Origin: Proteocatella sphenisci DSM 23131
GTDB lineage: Bacteria; Bacillota; Clostridia; Peptostreptococcales; Filifactoraceae
DNA: 57,691 bases
Direction of reading: 5' to 3'
NCBI RefSeq assembly: GCF_000423525.1
Contig: NZ_AUID01000019.1
Span: 1-57,691 of the forward strand
Shown here in pieces: positions 17,613 to 27,584 of this stretch. How positions within the stretch are numbered: the stretch's first letter is position 1; the number at the start of each line of letters is the position of its first letter. The notes beneath the pieces were generated by a model that worked only from the letters and a program-made list of their open reading frames with translations, was not told the DNA's origin and ran no database searches. The translations under genes were made by a program, and so were the position numbers.

Positions 17613-18824
17613 ATGGAAAACGAAAAATTGATGTTAAAAGGTGTCAAGGTAGTGGAACTGGCGACGTTTGTTGCAGCACCAAGCTGTACAAAGCTAATGG
17701 CAGACTGGGGAGCTGATGTAATAAAGGTAGAGGCTCTTTTTGGAGATGCAATCAGAGGCATGGGAGGAACTTTCAATTCGCCTATGACTGAAGATGAAAA
17801 TCCGATGTATGAGCTTGAAAATGGAAACAAACTTGGAATCGCAATAGATATTAAAGACGAAAAAGGTATGGAAGTACTTTTTAAACTTCTTGAAAATGCT
17901 GATGTTTTTGTAACAAATATAAGAGAACAGTCGCTTGCAAAGAGTGGACTTTCATATAGTCAGCTTAAAGATAAATTTCCAAAGCTTATACATGCACATA
18001 TACTTGGTTACGGAGAAGCTGGACCATTAAAAGATAAGCCAGGATTTGACTATACTGCTTATTTTGCAAGAGGTGGAGTAAGTATGTCACTTATGGAAAA
18101 GGGCACTTCTCCAGCAAATACTGCAGCAGGTTTTGGAGATCACTATGCAGGGATGGGTCTTGCAGCAGGTATCCTGGCAGCGCTTTACAAGCAGGCTAAG
18201 ACAGGTCAGGGAGAAAGAGTTACATTAAGTCTTTATCACGCAGCTCTTTTTGGTATGGGTCTTATGATAACTACTTCTCAATATGGAAATGAAATGCCTT
18301 TATCAAGAAAAGTTCCAAATAATCCGCTTATGACAACATATCAGTGCGGTGACGGAAGATGGATACAGCTTGCACTTATACAGTACAACAAATGGTTCCC
18401 GAAATTCTGTAAGGTAATAGACAGAGAAGACCTTATAAATGAAACCAGGTTCAACACTATAACAGCGGTAGTAAACTGCACAGACGAGTTGGTTTCAATA
18501 GTTGAAAAAGAAATGATGAAGAAGAATTTGGATGAATGGTCAGCGTTACTTGAAGAAGCAGACCTTCCATTTGAAAAACTTCAGACAGTTAATGACATAC
18601 TAGAATGTGAACAGGCATGGGCAAACAATTATCTGTTCAAAACTAAATACTCAAATGGAAACGAAGGTATCCTTGTAGATACTCCAGTAAGATTTGAAAC
18701 AATGGGAATAAAGGAATATATGCCTGCACCAAAGCTGGGAGAGCATTCAGCACAAATTCTTGAAAATATAGGCTATACAGCTGATCAAATTTCAGAGCTT
18801 CAAAACAGTGGTGTAATAAAGTAA
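17613..18824 (+). CDS. hadA: 2-hydroxyisocaproate CoA-transferase (HadA-like, class III)
   Basis: A 403-residue CaiB/BaiF-family CoA-transferase. In leucine fermentation HadA moves CoA from isocaprenoyl-CoA to (R)-2-hydroxyisocaproate. The N-terminus (GVKVVELATFVAAPSCTKL, ADWGADVIKVE) is typical, and the candidate catalytic Asp is in PGFDYTAY near residue 148. The gene order hadA-hadI-hadB-hadC-acdB-etfB-etfA matches the known clostridial cluster, which makes the assignment firm. Strong AGGAGG site. Confidence 0.93.
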   Translation: MENEKLMLKGVKVVELATFVAAPSCTKLMADWGADVIKVEALFGDAIRGMGGTFNSPMTEDENPMYELENGNKLGIAIDIKDEKGMEVLFKLLENADVFVTNIREQSLAKSGLSYSQLKDKFPKLIHAHILGYGEAGPLKDKPGFDYTAYFARGGVSMSLMEKGTSPANTAAGFGDHYAGMGLAAGILAALYKQAKTGQGERVTLSLYHAALFGMGLMITTSQYGNEMPLSRKVPNNPLMTTYQCGDGRWIQLALIQYNKWFPKFCKVIDREDLINETRFNTITAVVNCTDELVSIVEKEMMKKNLDEWSALLEEADLPFEKLQTVNDILECEQAWANNYLFKTKYSNGNEGILVDTPVRFETMGIKEYMPAPKLGEHSAQILENIGYTADQISELQNSGVIK

Positions 18825-18847
18825 GTTTAAAGATGAGGGTGAATTTA

Positions 18848-19627
18848 ATGTATACAATGGGATTAGATATAGGATCAACGGCTTCTAAAGGAGTTATTCT
18901 CAAAGATGGTAAAGAAATAGTAGCAACATCTGTAGTAGCTTCTGGGACAGGAACTAGCGGACCGGAGAAAGTCAGGATAGAGCTTATGGAAAAAAGTTCT
19001 ATTAAAATAGAAGACATCGAAAAAATAGTAGTTACAGGATACGGAAGAATGAATTACAAAGATGCTGACAAACAGATAAGCGAACTTAGCTGCCATGCAA
19101 AAGGAACAAATTTTCTTGTAGAGGGAGTTAGAACTATCATAGACATTGGGGGTCAAGATGCTAAGGCACTCGTACTGGACCAGTCAGGAATACTTCAAAA
19201 CTTTGTAATGAATGACAAATGTGCAGCAGGAACAGGGAGATTTTTGGATGTTATGGCAAAAGTGCTTGAAACAGAAGTTTCGCAGCTCGGAAAGCTTTCT
19301 TCCAAGTCTACAAAAGAAGTTTCTATAAGCAGCACTTGTACAGTATTTGCAGAATCAGAGGTAATATCTCATCTTTCAGCAGGGGAAGCGACAGAAGATA
19401 TTGTAGCAGGTATTCACAATTCGATAGCAAAAAGGGTTTCAAGTCTTGCAAAAAGAGCAGGGATCAAAGATAAGGTTGTCATGGTAGGCGGAGTTGCCAG
19501 AAACGAAGGGGTTGTGGAGGCAATGAAAAATGCTATAGGAATGGATATAATAGTTCCTGAAAATGCTCAGCTCACAGGAGCGCTTGGAGCAGCAATATAT
19601 GCATACAATGAAATAAATAAAAAATAA
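18848..19627 (+). CDS. hadI: 2-hydroxyisocaproyl-CoA dehydratase activator (HadI)
   Basis: A 259-residue ATPase of the BadF/BcrA/HgdC family. It injects an electron into the dehydratase at the cost of ATP. The phosphate-binding motif GLDIGSTASKG starts at residue 4. The two Cys that bridge the homodimer's single [4Fe-4S] cluster are in NDKCAAGTGRF and SSTCTVFAESE. I place the start at ATG 18848: the ATG at 18833 would put the GAGGGTG ribosome site inside the gene. Confidence 0.93.
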   Translation: MYTMGLDIGSTASKGVILKDGKEIVATSVVASGTGTSGPEKVRIELMEKSSIKIEDIEKIVVTGYGRMNYKDADKQISELSCHAKGTNFLVEGVRTIIDIGGQDAKALVLDQSGILQNFVMNDKCAAGTGRFLDVMAKVLETEVSQLGKLSSKSTKEVSISSTCTVFAESEVISHLSAGEATEDIVAGIHNSIAKRVSSLAKRAGIKDKVVMVGGVARNEGVVEAMKNAIGMDIIVPENAQLTGALGAAIYAYNEINKK

Positions 19628-19638
19628 GGAGAGTTAAA

Positions 19639-20862
19639 ATGAGCGATAAAAAGAATGCAAAAACAGTCATAAATGAACTTTTAGCTGAGCAGTATGATAA
19701 TGCATTTAAGGCAAAAGAAAAAGGTATACCAGTAGGTTGGTCAACTTCGGTTTTTCCACAGGAACTTGCTGAGGCATTTGATCTATGTCTTCTTTATCCG
19801 GAAAATCATGCAGCTGGGGTAGCTGCAAAAAAAGAATCACTGGAGCTTTGTGAGCTTGCAGAAGAGCAGGGATATTCAAACGACCTGTGCGCATATGCAA
19901 GAACAAACTTTGGGTTACTTATAAAAGGACACTCAGATGCATTGCCTATGCCAACACCAGATTTTCTATGCTGCTGTAACAACATATGCAACGAGGTAAT
20001 TAAGTGGTATGAAAACATTTCAAGAGAACTGAATATACCTCTTATAATGGTTGATACTGCATACAACAATGAAACTATGGCCACAGAAAACAGGATAAAA
20101 TATTTAAGAGGACAGTTTGAAGAAGCAATAAAGCAGCTTGAAATAATTTCAGGAAAAACATTTGATCCAAAGAAGCTTGAGGAAGTAATGAAAATATCTG
20201 CAGAAAATGGAAGACTGTGGAAATATTCAATGAGCCTTCCTTCTAATTCATATCCATCACCAATGAACGGATTCGATCTTTTCTCATACATGGCTGTAAT
20301 AGTATGTGCAAGAGGAAAAAAAGAAACTACAGAAGCTTTCAAACTACTTGTTGAAGAATTAGAAGATAATGTAAAAACTGGAAATACGAGCTTCAGAGGC
20401 GAAGAAAAATACAGAATTATGATGGAAGGAATTCCATGCTGGCCATATATAGGATACAAGATGAAGACTCTTGCAAAATATGGAGTCAACATGACAGGAA
20501 GCGTTTATCCACACGCATGGGCTCTTCAATATGAAGTAAACGACCTTGATGGCATGGCACAGGCTTACACAATGATGTTTAACAATGTAAATATCGAAAC
20601 TATGATAGATTACAGAGTTAACTCACTAATCGATGGAAACTGCGATGGAGCACTTTATCATATGAACAGAAGCTGCAAACTTATGAGTTTCATTCAGTAT
20701 GAAATGCAGAGAAAAGTAGGGGAAATAACAGGCATTCCGTATTCAGGTTTTGACGGAGACCAGGCAGACCCAAGAAACTTTACAGATGCTCAGTTTGAAA
20801 CAAGAGTACAAGGACTTGTAGAAGTAATGGAAGAAAGAAAAAATCAGGGAGGTGTTAAGTAA
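19639..20862 (+). CDS. hadB: 2-hydroxyisocaproyl-CoA dehydratase alpha subunit (HadB)
   Basis: A 407-residue iron-sulfur subunit of the 2-hydroxyacyl-CoA dehydratase family (HgdB-like). It has [15 protein letters not shown] near residue 35, a Cys cluster [13 protein letters not shown] near residue 113 for the [4Fe-4S] cluster, and a Gly-Trp-Pro region in the core. It eliminates water from (R)-2-hydroxyisocaproyl-CoA to form isocaprenoyl-CoA, with HadC and activated by HadI. Its stop shares one base with the hadC start (TAATG), indicating coupled translation. Confidence 0.93.
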   Translation: MSDKKNAKTVINELLAEQYDNAFKAKEKGIPVGWSTSVFPQELAEAFDLCLLYPENHAAGVAAKKESLELCELAEEQGYSNDLCAYARTNFGLLIKGHSDALPMPTPDFLCCCNNICNEVIKWYENISRELNIPLIMVDTAYNNETMATENRIKYLRGQFEEAIKQLEIISGKTFDPKKLEEVMKISAENGRLWKYSMSLPSNSYPSPMNGFDLFSYMAVIVCARGKKETTEAFKLLVEELEDNVKTGNTSFRGEEKYRIMMEGIPCWPYIGYKMKTLAKYGVNMTGSVYPHAWALQYEVNDLDGMAQAYTMMFNNVNIETMIDYRVNSLIDGNCDGALYHMNRSCKLMSFIQYEMQRKVGEITGIPYSGFDGDQADPRNFTDAQFETRVQGLVEVMEERKNQGGVK

Positions 20863-21989
20863 TGGATATCAAAAAAATGTTCGACAGATTTGAAGAAATA
20901 GCAGAAGCGCCTTCAAAACATGTAGATAAATATATTGAAGAGACTAAAAGCAAGGCAATAGGGTGTTTCCCAGTATATACACCAGAAGAAATAGTTCATG
21001 CAGCTGGAATGCTTCCAGTTGGAATGTGGGGAGGACAGACTGAGGTAGATCTTGCAAAACAATATTTTCCAGCATTTGCATGTTCAATAATGCAGTCTTG
21101 TATGGAGCTGGGACTAAGAGGATCATATTCTAATCTTTCAGCTGTTATAATACCAGGAATGTGTGACACCCTTATATGTATGGGACAAAACTGGAAATCG
21201 GGAATAAAAGATATTCCTATGATAACTTTTGTTCATCCACAAAACAGAAAAATTCAAGCTGGAGTAGAGTATCTTGCTGAAGAGTATAAGAGTGTAAAAA
21301 AGAAAATTGAAGAGATAAGAGGATGCGAAATAACTGAAGCAGAACTTATAGATAGTATAGATGTATACAACAAACATAGAGCAGCGATGAGAGAATTTAC
21401 TGAACTTACAGTAACTCACCTTAACACAATTAATTCAACTATGAGAAGCAACGTTATAAAAAGTGGATATTTCATGAGAAAAGAAGATCATACAGTGCTT
21501 GTTAATGAACTTAATGATATGCTTAAATCTATGCCTGAAGAAGAATACTCAGGAAAAACTGTACTTGTAACTGGAATTTCAATGGATTCCAAAGAAATGC
21601 TGGATATTTTTGAAGAAAACAATATAAGAATAGCATACGATAACCTAGCACAGGAGACAAGACAGTTTAGGACAGATGTGCCTCAAGGAGGAACAGCGCT
21701 GGAAAGACTTGCAATGCAATGGAGAGACATAGAAGGCTGCTCACTGGCATATGATCCAAAGAAAAAAAGAGGACAGATAATAGTAGAGGATGTTAAAAAG
21801 AGAAAAATTGACGGTGTAGTTTATGCCATGATGAAATTCTGTGATCCAGAAGAGTATGATTATCCAATAATCAAAAAAGATATAGATCAAGCTGGAATAC
21901 CAAATCTTTACATCGAGATAGATCAGCAGACAACCAATGACGAGCAGGTAAGAACAAGAATACAGACTTTTGCTGAGATACTTGGCTAA
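20862..21989 (+). CDS. hadC: 2-hydroxyisocaproyl-CoA dehydratase beta subunit (HadC)
   Basis: A 375-residue partner subunit of the same family as HadB, with its own candidate cluster cysteines in [12 protein letters not shown] and PGMCDTL in the first third. It begins on the last base of the hadB stop codon. Together the subunits form the radical dehydratase that uses ketyl radicals; one electron from HadI supports many turnovers. Confidence 0.92.
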   Translation: MDIKKMFDRFEEIAEAPSKHVDKYIEETKSKAIGCFPVYTPEEIVHAAGMLPVGMWGGQTEVDLAKQYFPAFACSIMQSCMELGLRGSYSNLSAVIIPGMCDTLICMGQNWKSGIKDIPMITFVHPQNRKIQAGVEYLAEEYKSVKKKIEEIRGCEITEAELIDSIDVYNKHRAAMREFTELTVTHLNTINSTMRSNVIKSGYFMRKEDHTVLVNELNDMLKSMPEEEYSGKTVLVTGISMDSKEMLDIFEENNIRIAYDNLAQETRQFRTDVPQGGTALERLAMQWRDIEGCSLAYDPKKKRGQIIVEDVKKRKIDGVVYAMMKFCDPEEYDYPIIKKDIDQAGIPNLYIEIDQQTTNDEQVRTRIQTFAEILG

Positions 21990-22047
21990 TAATTTTTAGG
22001 TAGTTATATTTTTAAATATATAAAAAACATTATAATTGGAGGAAACT

Positions 22048-23181
22048 ATGATATTCAAGAAAGAACACCTGTTACTGCAAAAGGCAGTAAGAAAATTTGC
22101 AGAAGAGGAAGTGCAACCTTATGCAGCTGAAAGAGAGAAAGAGGGAGCGATTTCCAGAGATTTAATGGAAAAACTGGCGAAATACAAATATACAAGTCCG
22201 ATAGTTCCAAAAGAATACGGTGGAGCAGGAGCTGACTATACATCATATGTGATTATAATGGAAGAGATAAGCAAAAAATGCGCATCTACAGGAACATTCA
22301 CAACAGCAGCAGCATCTCTTGTATCAAGTCCTCTTCTTAACTTCGGAACAGAAGAGCAAAAACAGAAATACCTTACAAGAATAACATCTGGAGAAGCTAT
22401 AGGAGCATTTGGACTTACAGAGCCAGGCGCTGGATCAGATGCAAGTGGACAGACTACAAACGCAGTACTTGTTGGAGATAACTACGTACTTAATGGAAGA
22501 AAAACTTTTATAACAAACGCTCCAATAGCTGACTTTGCAATTGTAATTGCAGTTACAGAAAGAGGAAAAGGCGTTAAAGGAACTTCAGCATTTATAGTAG
22601 ATATGAATCTTGAAGGAGTATCATGTGGAGCACACGAAGACAAGATGGGAATACGCGCTACAGAAACTTCAGACCTTATAATGGAAAATGTAAAAGTTCC
22701 TAAAGAAAACATACTTGGAAAAGAAGGTCAAGGATTCAAGATAGCTATGCATACTCTTGACACAGGAAGAATTGGAGTTGCGGCTCAAGCTCTTGGTGTA
22801 GCTCAAGGCGCTATGGATGAGGCTGTAAAATATTCAAAAGAAAGAGTACAGTTTGGAAAATCACTTTCAAAATTCCAGGATATTCAATTTAAACTTGCAA
22901 ATATGGAAACAAAAATATGCGCAGTAAGAGCTCTACTTTACAAGACAGCAGAGATGAAAGAAGCAGGAATGTCTATAACAAAAGAATCTGCAATGTGTAA
23001 ATACATGGCTGCAGAAGTTGCCAATGAAGTTGCATACGATGCGCTTCAGATACATGGAGGATATGGATTTATAAAAGATTATCCAATCGAGAGAATATAC
23101 AGAGACGCAAGAATCATGTCAATATATGAAGGAACATCTCAAGTTCAACAAATGGTAATAGCAGGAAGCTTATTGAAATAA
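22048..23181 (+). CDS. acdB: Acyl-CoA dehydrogenase (isocaprenoyl-CoA reductase, AcdB)
   Basis: A 377-residue flavoprotein of the acyl-CoA dehydrogenase family. It has TEPGAGSDASG for FAD/substrate binding near residue 126 and the catalytic Glu in the C-terminal IYEGTSQ. With EtfBA it reduces isocaprenoyl-CoA to isocaproyl-CoA, in relatives as an electron-bifurcating complex that also reduces ferredoxin. The ATG at 22048 has GGAGG directly upstream; the TTG at 22036 is not needed. Confidence 0.92.
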   Translation: MIFKKEHLLLQKAVRKFAEEEVQPYAAEREKEGAISRDLMEKLAKYKYTSPIVPKEYGGAGADYTSYVIIMEEISKKCASTGTFTTAAASLVSSPLLNFGTEEQKQKYLTRITSGEAIGAFGLTEPGAGSDASGQTTNAVLVGDNYVLNGRKTFITNAPIADFAIVIAVTERGKGVKGTSAFIVDMNLEGVSCGAHEDKMGIRATETSDLIMENVKVPKENILGKEGQGFKIAMHTLDTGRIGVAAQALGVAQGAMDEAVKYSKERVQFGKSLSKFQDIQFKLANMETKICAVRALLYKTAEMKEAGMSITKESAMCKYMAAEVANEVAYDALQIHGGYGFIKDYPIERIYRDARIMSIYEGTSQVQQMVIAGSLLK

Positions 23182-23201
23182 AAATTGGAGGAAAGTTAAA
23201 C

Positions 23202-23990
23202 ATGAAGATTATTGTTTGCGTAAAGCAAGTACCAGATACAACAGAAGTTAAGATAAACAAAGAGACAGGAACTCTTATAAGAGACGGAGTACCAAGCATA
23301 CTAAACCCTGATGATGCAAATGCGCTTGAAGAAGCATTAAGAATGAAGGATGCTAATAAGGATGTTCACATTACAGTAGTAAGTATGGGACCTCCTCAAG
23401 CAGAAGAAATGCTTAGAGAGTGTATGGCAATGGGAGCTGATGAAGCAGTTCTTCTAAGTGACAGAGCGTTTGGAGGATCAGATACATGGTCTACATCAAA
23501 TGCAATAGCTGCTGGAATAAAGACTTTAGGCGAGTTTGATATAATATTTGCAGGAAGACAGGCAATTGACGGAGATACAGCTCAAGTAGGACCACAGATA
23601 TCAGAAAAACTTGGAATACCTCAGGTAACATATGTACAAAACTTTGAAATAAAAGAAAATAAAGAAGTAATAGTACAAAGACAACTTGAAGATGGACATG
23701 AAATGATAAAGGTAAAAACTCCAGTACTACTTACAGCAGTAAAAGAGTTAAATCAGCCTAGATACATGGCACTTGACAAAATATTTGAAGCATATACAAA
23801 AGAAATAAAAGTACTTGGAATAAATGATTTAGATATAACAACAGATGATGTTGGACTTAAAGCATCTCCTACAAGAGTTTTCCGTTCATTCTCACCTGAC
23901 ATGAAAACTGCAGGAGTAATGATAGACAAAGCGCCAAAAGAAGCAGCTTTAGAACTTCTAGGACACTTAAAAAGTAAACATTTCATATAA
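23202..23990 (+). CDS. etfB: Electron-transfer flavoprotein beta subunit
   Basis: A 262-residue EtfB. It opens with MKIIVCVKQVPDTTEVKIN, has an AGRQAIDGDTAQVGP nucleotide-binding segment near residue 118, and ends with the family's usual tail. It lies between acdB and etfA. In the clostridial caproyl/butyryl-CoA systems this subunit binds the bifurcating flavin and NADH. Confidence 0.94.
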   Translation: MKIIVCVKQVPDTTEVKINKETGTLIRDGVPSILNPDDANALEEALRMKDANKDVHITVVSMGPPQAEEMLRECMAMGADEAVLLSDRAFGGSDTWSTSNAIAAGIKTLGEFDIIFAGRQAIDGDTAQVGPQISEKLGIPQVTYVQNFEIKENKEVIVQRQLEDGHEMIKVKTPVLLTAVKELNQPRYMALDKIFEAYTKEIKVLGINDLDITTDDVGLKASPTRVFRSFSPDMKTAGVMIDKAPKEAALELLGHLKSKHFI

Positions 23991-24019
23991 AAAACAGAAT
24001 ATAATTTAAGGAGAACAAT

Positions 24020-25033
24020 ATGGGAAAGCAAGATATAAATAAGTACAAAAATATTTGGGTTTTTGCAGAGCAACGCCATGGAAAATTAATGCCAGTAGTA
24101 GTTGAGCTCGTAGGAGAAGGACGAAAGCTTGCCAAAGAACGTAATGTAGAGCTTAACGCAGTACTTCTTGGAGAAAACATAGAAGAAATGACAAAAGAAC
24201 TTATTGCTTACGGAGTTCAAAATGTATATACAGCAGATCATGAACTTCTTAAAAACTATACTACAGACGGTTATACAAAAATAATCTCTGAGGCAATACA
24301 TGAGTATAAACCAGAAATTATGCTTATAGGAGCTACACATATAGGAAGAGACCTTGCTCCAAGAATAGCATCAAGAGTAGATACTGGTCTTACAGCAGAC
24401 TGTACAAAACTAGAAATAGATCCAGAAGATGGAAAAATAAAGCAGACAAGACCAGCATTTGGCGGAAACATAATGGCTACTATAGTTTGTCCAGAGAACA
24501 GACCTCAGATGTCTACAGTAAGACCAGGCGTTATGGACAAGGCAGATGTAGACAATTCAAGAAAAGGAAATATAGTTCCTCTTAACTTCTCAATTAAAAA
24601 AGAAGATATAAGAACAGAAGTTCTTGAAATTGTTAAGAGTGACAAAGAAATAGTTTCTCTTATAGATGCAAACTTCATAATATCAGGTGGACTTGGTCTT
24701 CAGTCTCCAGATGGATTTGATCTTCTTAAGCAACTTGCAGAAAAGCTTGATGGAGTTATAGGATCATCAAGAGCAGCAGTAGACAAGGGATGGATAGATC
24801 ATTCTCATCAGGTTGGACAAACTGGTGTTACTGTAAAGCCAAACATATACTTCGCATGTGGTATATCAGGAGCAATCCAGCATCTTGCAGGAATGAATCA
24901 GTCAGACATAATAATTGCTATAAACAAAGATCCAAACGCTCCAATATTCTCAGTTGCAGATTATGGTATAGTAGGAGACCTGTTTGAGGTAGTTCCACAG
25001 ATCATAAGCCAGTTAGATAGTGTAAGAGGATAA
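24020..25033 (+). CDS. etfA: Electron-transfer flavoprotein alpha subunit
   Basis: A 337-residue EtfA. The C-terminal FAD-binding motif is clear: [20 protein letters not shown] near residue 253, followed by [16 protein letters not shown] and [10 protein letters not shown]. The N-terminal extension (about 20 residues, [11 protein letters not shown]) is usual for bifurcating clostridial EtfA. It is the last of the acdB-etfBA group; a GC-rich hairpin follows. Confidence 0.94.
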   Translation: MGKQDINKYKNIWVFAEQRHGKLMPVVVELVGEGRKLAKERNVELNAVLLGENIEEMTKELIAYGVQNVYTADHELLKNYTTDGYTKIISEAIHEYKPEIMLIGATHIGRDLAPRIASRVDTGLTADCTKLEIDPEDGKIKQTRPAFGGNIMATIVCPENRPQMSTVRPGVMDKADVDNSRKGNIVPLNFSIKKEDIRTEVLEIVKSDKEIVSLIDANFIISGGLGLQSPDGFDLLKQLAEKLDGVIGSSRAAVDKGWIDHSHQVGQTGVTVKPNIYFACGISGAIQHLAGMNQSDIIIAINKDPNAPIFSVADYGIVGDLFEVVPQIISQLDSVRG

Positions 25034-25080
25034 ATAAATATAAAATCAGCAGAATCCTAAGTTAAAGTAATATTTTTATG

Positions 25081-25126
25081 TAGCATCACCTCTGCCGGTC
25101 TAGAGCTCCGGCAGGGAGCGATGTTA
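25081..25126 (+). other. GC-rich stem-loop between etfA and ldhA
   Basis: Outer stem TAGCATC/GATGTTA (7 pairs), small internal loop, inner stem CTGCCGG/CCGGCAG extended by two pairs, 9-base loop. There is no T run on either strand, so it is not an ordinary terminator. In an operon it may stabilise the upstream mRNA end or mark a processing point. Confidence 0.6.
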
Positions 25127-25202
25127 GCATGAAAAAAATTTAGCCACATAATAAATTAAATAATTTATTAAAATACATTTTGAAAGGGAAAAGGTGGGTA
25201 AG

Positions 25203-26198
25203 ATGAAAGTATTAATATACGGAGTGAGAGACTACGAAGAAGAAGTAATGAAAGAGTGCCTGAAATCAGCTGATATGAACGCAGACATGATTAAGGAAGA
25301 CCTGACAGAAGATACTATAGGAAAAGCGAAGGGGTATGACGGGATATCAATTCAACAGGTAAGAGAAGTAAAAGACGAAAGACTATTTGAGCAGCTGAAA
25401 GAGTATGGAATAAAAGTAATTTCTTCGCGTACTGCAGGGGTTGACATGATAAACTTGGAAGCTGCATCAAAAAATGGTATAATAGTAACGAATGTGCCTA
25501 GATATTCACCAAATGCAATAGCTGAGCTTGCTGTTTCACACTCTCTTAATCTTCTTAGAAAATGTGATAAAGTTGACGAAAGAATGAAAAAGAATGACTT
25601 TAGATGGAAAGCAGACCTTCTTGGAAGAGAGATTAGAAGCCTTAATGTAGGTATAATCGGGACTGGAAAAATAGGAATGACATCAGCAAAACTTTTTAAA
25701 GGCTTTGGAGCAAATGTAATTGGTTACGATGTTTTCAAATCTAAAGATGCAGAAGGAGTGCTTACATATTGTGATAGTATCGAAGAACTTCTTAAAGAAG
25801 CGGATCTTGTAAGTATACACACACCATCTTTGGACTCTACAAGACATATGATAAACAAAGACAGACTTAAGCTTATGAAAAAAAGTGCACTTCTGATTAA
25901 TACTAGCAGAGGAGATGTAATAAACACACAAGATCTATTAGAAGCACTTCAAAATGGAGAAATAGCTGGCGCAGGACTGGATACACTGGAAAATGAAGGT
26001 GTATTTATTAACAAAACTGTAACTCATGAAATGATTGATGGAAGTGCGATTGACATACTACAAAAAATGGAGAACGTAATAGTTACTCCACACGTAGGAT
26101 TCTTTACAGAAACTGCGATTGAAAATATAGTTAGTAAGGCAATTGAAAACGTACAAGACGTTATCTTGAATGGAAACAGTGACTGTAGAGTAAACTGA
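25203..26198 (+). CDS. ldhA: (R)-2-hydroxyisocaproate dehydrogenase (LdhA-like)
   Basis: A 331-residue D-isomer-specific 2-hydroxyacid dehydrogenase. The NAD-binding motif GIIGTGKIG lies near residue 149. The catalytic Arg is in NTSRGD near 232, Glu in DTLENEG near 261 and His in TPHVGF near 296. It reduces 2-oxoisocaproate to (R)-2-hydroxyisocaproate, the HadA substrate. In some relatives it precedes hadA; here it is downstream of etfA. The ATG at 25203 is preferred over the GTG at 25194 because AAGGTGG then sits in a ribosome-site position. Confidence 0.9.
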   Translation: MKVLIYGVRDYEEEVMKECLKSADMNADMIKEDLTEDTIGKAKGYDGISIQQVREVKDERLFEQLKEYGIKVISSRTAGVDMINLEAASKNGIIVTNVPRYSPNAIAELAVSHSLNLLRKCDKVDERMKKNDFRWKADLLGREIRSLNVGIIGTGKIGMTSAKLFKGFGANVIGYDVFKSKDAEGVLTYCDSIEELLKEADLVSIHTPSLDSTRHMINKDRLKLMKKSALLINTSRGDVINTQDLLEALQNGEIAGAGLDTLENEGVFINKTVTHEMIDGSAIDILQKMENVIVTPHVGFFTETAIENIVSKAIENVQDVILNGNSDCRVN

Positions 26199-26232
26199 TA
26201 AACAGTAGGGTCTTATGGCCGAGGAGGTATAT

Positions 26233-27537
26233 GTGAATAAAAAGAGCGATGTTGTAGTTGTAGGATTTGCATTATTTGCAATGTTTTTTGGAGCGGGAAA
26301 CTTGATTTTCCCGCCTTATCTGGGAGTTATATCTGGAAGTAACTGGCCACTTGCTATGGGTGGATTTTTGATTACAGGAATTGGACTTACACTAATGGGA
26401 ATAGTTGCAATAGCTATTTCAGGGACATCGATCAACGATATGGCAGACAGGGTCCATCCTAAATTTGGAGCAATACTTGGATCTGTAATAATGATAATAA
26501 TTGGACCACTTTTTGCAATACCGCGTACAGCAGCAACTACGTTTGAAATTGCAATAGTACCAACTATGCCAGGATTTAGTAATCTATTATTTATAATTAT
26601 TTTCTTTGCAATAACACTTTATTTTGCAATAAAACCGGCAAGCGTAGTAGACAACATAGGAAAAGTATTGACTCCAATTCTGCTTGTAGTATTGCTTATA
26701 ATAATAGGAAAAGGTATAATAAGCCCTATAGGCGAAATAGCTAAGCTTCCAGAAAGCGCAGGTTTTTCAAGAGGTTTTACAGAAGGTTATCAGACCATGG
26801 ATGCCCTGGGATCCGTTATACTTGCGAGTATAATAATTGAGTCAATAATGGCAAAAGGATATACAGACAAAAAGACGAGAGTAGGCATGACGATAAAAGC
26901 TGGTATAATAGCAGCTGTTGGCCTTACTATAGTATATGTAGGACTTATGTATGTAGGATCTACAGTATCAGGAGCATTTGATGCAGGCGTTGAAAGAACT
27001 ACGCTTATGATAGTTATCACAGAAGCAATTCTTGGAAGCTTTGGAAAATATGCACTTGCAGTTACAATAGGACTTGCATGTCTTACGACATCAATTGGAC
27101 TTACTGCAGCAGCAGGAAAATTCTTCAATGACCTGAGCAAGGGGAAACTTTCTTATAATGCTATTGTTATAACAACTGTAGTAGCATCAGCGCTTATTGC
27201 AAGTATGGGAGTTGAAAAGATTATATCTTTCTCAGTTCCAATATTATGCCTGGTTTATCCAGTAGTAATAGTACTTATAGTTATGACAGTATTTCTCAGA
27301 GAGAGAATTACATCAAGAGCTCCATATGCAGGAGCGGTTTTTGGAGCATTTGTAGTAAGCTTTTTAGAATTTCTTACAAGTGTAGGAGCAAAATCTCCAA
27401 TGCTTGTATCTATTCAAAGCTCGCTGCCTTTTGCATCAGCTGGATTTGGATGGGTAGTTCCTGCTATAGCAATGTCTCTTATATTCGTAGCAGTAGATAA
27501 AATGATTCAAAAAGATACAGTACAGGAAAATGCTTAG
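26233..27537 (+). CDS. brnQ: Branched-chain amino-acid:cation symporter (BrnQ/LIVCS)
   Basis: A 434-residue protein with about twelve transmembrane helices. It begins with the family signature FGAGNLIFPPYLG and has TGIGLTLMGI shortly after. It imports leucine, isoleucine and valine with Na+ or H+, matching the leucine-fermentation genes around it. The start is probably GTG 26233, since GAGGAGG at 26221-26227 would be its ribosome site; the ATG at 26215 would encode that site as residues. Confidence 0.93.
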   Translation: MNKKSDVVVVGFALFAMFFGAGNLIFPPYLGVISGSNWPLAMGGFLITGIGLTLMGIVAIAISGTSINDMADRVHPKFGAILGSVIMIIIGPLFAIPRTAATTFEIAIVPTMPGFSNLLFIIIFFAITLYFAIKPASVVDNIGKVLTPILLVVLLIIIGKGIISPIGEIAKLPESAGFSRGFTEGYQTMDALGSVILASIIIESIMAKGYTDKKTRVGMTIKAGIIAAVGLTIVYVGLMYVGSTVSGAFDAGVERTTLMIVITEAILGSFGKYALAVTIGLACLTTSIGLTAAAGKFFNDLSKGKLSYNAIVITTVVASALIASMGVEKIISFSVPILCLVYPVVIVLIVMTVFLRERITSRAPYAGAVFGAFVVSFLEFLTSVGAKSPMLVSIQSSLPFASAGFGWVVPAIAMSLIFVAVDKMIQKDTVQENA

Positions 27538-27584
27538 GATTATGATAACATATTTAGTTTACAGAGTTAAAAAGGAGAAATGAA

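Noticed and set aside
19806-20492. A 228-codon reverse-strand frame
   Set aside because: It lies wholly inside hadB and is a shadow created by codon bias; no ribosome site or known motif.
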